Assembly (NCBI GenBank): GCA_038222915.1
Contig: JBBRHH010000319.1
Span: forward strand, 1 to 7,112
Reading direction: 5' to 3'
Source: JBBRHH01 sp038222915
GTDB lineage: Bacteria > Planctomycetota > Phycisphaerae > Tepidisphaerales > Tepidisphaeraceae
Length of the DNA stretch: 7,112 nucleotides
The position numbers were made by a program, and so were the translations under genes. Shown here piece after piece: positions 5,159 to 7,112 of this stretch (positions are counted from its first letter, which is position 1; the number at the start of each line of letters is the position of its first letter). The notes beneath the pieces were generated by a model, which was not told where the DNA came from, searched no databases, and saw nothing but the letters and a program-made list of their open reading frames with translations.

Positions 5159-7003
5159 TCACACATTCCACTTCAGCTTCTGGATTGCCGGCATGTAAAC
5201 TCCGAGAGCCGTAGGATTGTATATCTGCGATGTATGAGTCGCGCCGGCCAACCATGGACGTGCGGAATCCACCGTTATTAACGGAAATTGCGTATTTAGG
5301 TAAACAGAACTTTCGTTGTCGATCGAGCCAGTCGGGAAAGGATGCCCTGATACGTCGTCGCCCTGACTCGATTCCTCCGATCCGGTTGCAAACCAATCAT
5401 GGGCCGTCGTAACATTTGCGGTCACCGTAAAGCTGCTTACGCCGCTCGTCTGATCTTGATCATCGTCAAAGCTTCCAGAGACCGGATCGAATAGTCCAAG
5501 GTATGCGACGGTCCGGTGGCTGCTCCCGGAGGCATTCAGGTTTGAGGCAATGTGCGCAGCCTTACCGCCACCAAGTGATTGCCCCATCAAGACGAGGGGC
5601 ACTCCAGACGGGAAATTGCTTGCAACTGGGTTATCGTTCCAAGCAAATGTTGTCGTTTGCGCGCCCAATTGTTGATCAAGCCAGGCGGCCTCCGAGAATG
5701 CAGTATGAATGTCTATACCCGCAATCTGAACATTGTTCTGCGCGTAATGGTTCCGATTTCCCAAATCACCGTCTCCCTGAGTCTGTCCGCCGAAGAAGTT
5801 TATCTGAGGCGCACAAAATACTTTAGAATACTTAAGCTGAGATTTGCCTGACTTAAGAATGTGAGTTGCGAGAATGGTGAAGTAATACGTATGTATGCCA
5901 TGTCCAAAACGCGCAGAACTGGACGTATCATACCAACTTCCCCTGTTGATATTAGCTCCAAGCAAGTCGCTGAACTTTATTGTCTTGGTAAATGTTGCCG
6001 TATCCTTCTGTGTTGGAGATTTGCCAAGCGTGCTGGATACCAACTTCGTCCCGAACTGCGGGGTCAATTTATACTTCCGCGCCATTGATCGGATATCACT
6101 GTAGAACACTTGGTACTTGTTTCCCAGTTCACCGCTCCACTTCAAGGTCATGGAATCAGGAAGTGAGCCGTTGATTAGCCGTCCATGGTAAAATTTATCC
6201 GGTGCCGGCAGATATTTCTTTTGTCCGCTGGTTTTCTCCACCGTAGCCGTTCTGGAATCAAGCTCGGCTCCGTGACCCTCTTTCATCGCTGCCGCAGACA
6301 ATACGGTCCGCGCGATAAGCGCAGTCGGAGCTGTAGCGTTGTAATCCGCTGGTGCGACTGTCTTCGTGGTGCCAACAAATGGTTCGATCATTGTTCGCGC
6401 CGACCGCATTAAACCTGGGGATTCATCCGGGACAATCCCAAATGTCCCGCTGGATGACAAGCCAGTGGCTGAATGAGTTACTGTGAGAATATAGCCGTCC
6501 GCCGTGTCGCCCGTTGGCACATCGCCTATCGGCTCGACAGCGAACACGCCGGGACGTTCCTCAGTAATTTCGCCATCTGACGTGCTGTGATCTGCCCATT
6601 CGATAACGGCGGTAAAGTCATCGGCAGTAGCGGCAAGATCGGTGCTTTGAAAGAGTCCGGTGCCATCACCAGAATCGCCTTCTGTCGAGGTCACCTGCAC
6701 CGACAGCTGATCTTGAGTCACCGTAAGCGGAATATAAGCATCGGTCCAATCATAATCAGCCGGGGTGACGCCGAAATGATCCTCGATTATCAGTGCCGGA
6801 CCAACATCAGTCTCCTCATCAAGCTGCAGATCGGGATTATATTCAAATGCACCCGAATTCGAAAAGGTATAAGTTTTCCCTGTGGTGCTGTCCGTGAATG
6901 ATCCTGCAAGGGCCTTACGAATCGCCTCCGCCGCTGATGACGCTTCAATCCAATCGCTGTTAGAAACACTGGAAGCCACAAAGGGGATAAGTACATATTT
7001 CAC
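5159..7003 (-). CDS. Multidomain protein with Ig-like and FnIII-like modules and a C-terminal alpha/beta-hydrolase (lipase-like) domain
   Basis: Predicted 614-residue protein; no family name recognised. Residues 1-35 (with WIEASSAAEAIRKAL at 18-32) look like a small 'VEAxSxEEAxxKA' fold rather than a clear signal peptide. Residues ~90-192 resemble the planctomycete Ig/PKD-like module (DDFTAVIEWADHSTSDGEI at 128-146). Residues ~280-400 look fibronectin-III-like (LKWSGELGNKYQVFYS ... YYFTILATHILKSGKSQLKY). The C-terminal part (~425-605) has an alpha/beta-hydrolase pattern: VLMGQSLGG (471-479) with likely nucleophile Ser476, LFDPV with candidate acid Asp506, and GATHTSQIY with candidate base His590. 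A lipase or esterase activity is possible but the substrate is unknown. Start is GTG 7003: an in-frame TGA lies two codons upstream, and GGTGA at 7011-7007 is a modest Shine-Dalgarno. The stop lies 25 nt before the kelch gene, suggesting an operon. Rich in Ser, Thr and Asp, which fits an extracellular protein. Confidence 0.8.
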   Translation of the reverse strand: MKYVLIPFVASSVSNSDWIEASSAAEAIRKALAGSFTDSTTGKTYTFSNSGAFEYNPDLQLDEETDVGPALIIEDHFGVTPADYDWTDAYIPLTVTQDQLSVQVTSTEGDSGDGTGLFQSTDLAATADDFTAVIEWADHSTSDGEITEERPGVFAVEPIGDVPTGDTADGYILTVTHSATGLSSSGTFGIVPDESPGLMRSARTMIEPFVGTTKTVAPADYNATAPTALIARTVLSAAAMKEGHGAELDSRTATVEKTSGQKKYLPAPDKFYHGRLINGSLPDSMTLKWSGELGNKYQVFYSDIRSMARKYKLTPQFGTKLVSSTLGKSPTQKDTATFTKTIKFSDLLGANINRGSWYDTSSSARFGHGIHTYYFTILATHILKSGKSQLKYSKVFCAPQINFFGGQTQGDGDLGNRNHYAQNNVQIAGIDIHTAFSEAAWLDQQLGAQTTTFAWNDNPVASNFPSGVPLVLMGQSLGGGKAAHIASNLNASGSSHRTVAYLGLFDPVSGSFDDDQDQTSGVSSFTVTANVTTAHDWFATGSEESSQGDDVSGHPFPTGSIDNESSVYLNTQFPLITVDSARPWLAGATHTSQIYNPTALGVYMPAIQKLKWNV

Positions 7004-7012
7004 ATTTCACCG

Positions 7013-7111
7013 CTATTTTGGCATCTTTATCGCAGTTTCCTTCGGCTCATTTCGCGGCCGGCCTCGGGGTCTGAGGGAGGACATTAGATCTAGGCGTCGG
7101 CCGGTGCGTTC
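7013..7111 (-). CDS. Possible 3' end of an upstream gene (partial, 32 residues)
   Basis: One minus-strand frame stays open from the window edge to TAG at 7015-7013 and ends 9 nt before the hydrolase start. Its C-terminal residues include SLRPRGRPRNEPKETAIKMP, where RPRGRPR resembles the core of an AT-hook DNA-binding motif. A second minus frame is also open from the edge to TGA at 7049-7047, so the choice of frame is uncertain. The segment is GC-rich at its upstream end, unlike the hydrolase gene. It could equally be non-coding leader DNA. Sequence beyond the edge is needed to decide. Confidence 0.2.
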   Translation of the reverse strand, partial: ERTGRRLDLMSSLRPRGRPRNEPKETAIKMPK

Positions 7112-7112
7112 C

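Overview
The window most likely comes from a planctomycete, probably of the class Phycisphaerae. Three things point there. One protein carries an N-terminal LEPR-XLL type motif (ALESRSYLS), which is characteristic of planctomycete surface and secreted proteins. The protein architectures are also typical: Ig-like modules of the 'DFTAVIEW' type, a CARDB-like tail, and a TPR protein fused to a GT-B glycosyltransferase. Finally, the intergenic DNA is full of short degenerate repeats. This assignment is inferred from protein style, not from a marker gene.

Layout: every supported gene lies on the minus strand, so transcription runs from high to low coordinates. At the right edge (about 7013-7112) there may be the 3' end of an upstream gene, which is weakly supported. 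Next comes a 614-residue multidomain protein (7003-5159) with an Ig-like module, a fibronectin-III-like region and a C-terminal alpha/beta-hydrolase domain with a GQSLGG nucleophile elbow. After 25 nt, which contain a good Shine-Dalgarno sequence, follows a 522-residue kelch-repeat beta-propeller protein (5133-3565) with the planctomycete N-terminal motif and a CARDB-like C-terminal domain. After another 59 nt comes a 789-residue protein (3505-1136) with a GT-A (GT8-like) domain, a proline-rich linker, about six TPRs and a GT9/GT41-like GT-B domain. The remaining 1.1 kb (1-1135) has no gene I can support and holds several different short repeat families.

The three genes are co-oriented and closely spaced, so they may be co-transcribed. 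A possible joint theme is the cell surface: a hydrolase-like multidomain protein, an exported propeller protein, and a two-headed glycosyltransferase that could modify surface glycans or proteins. Their functional connection is inference only. Base composition is not uniform. The hydrolase gene, the kelch gene and the first ~350-400 bp of the glycosyltransferase gene are near 45-50% GC. The rest of the glycosyltransferase gene is near 62-65%, and the far right edge is also GC-rich.

I did not find a convincing new defence system, RNA gene, CRISPR array or complete mobile element. The items most worth a second look are the double-glycosyltransferase fusion, the composition step inside its coding region, the mosaic of repeat families downstream, and the unusual hydrolase architecture without a clear signal peptide.
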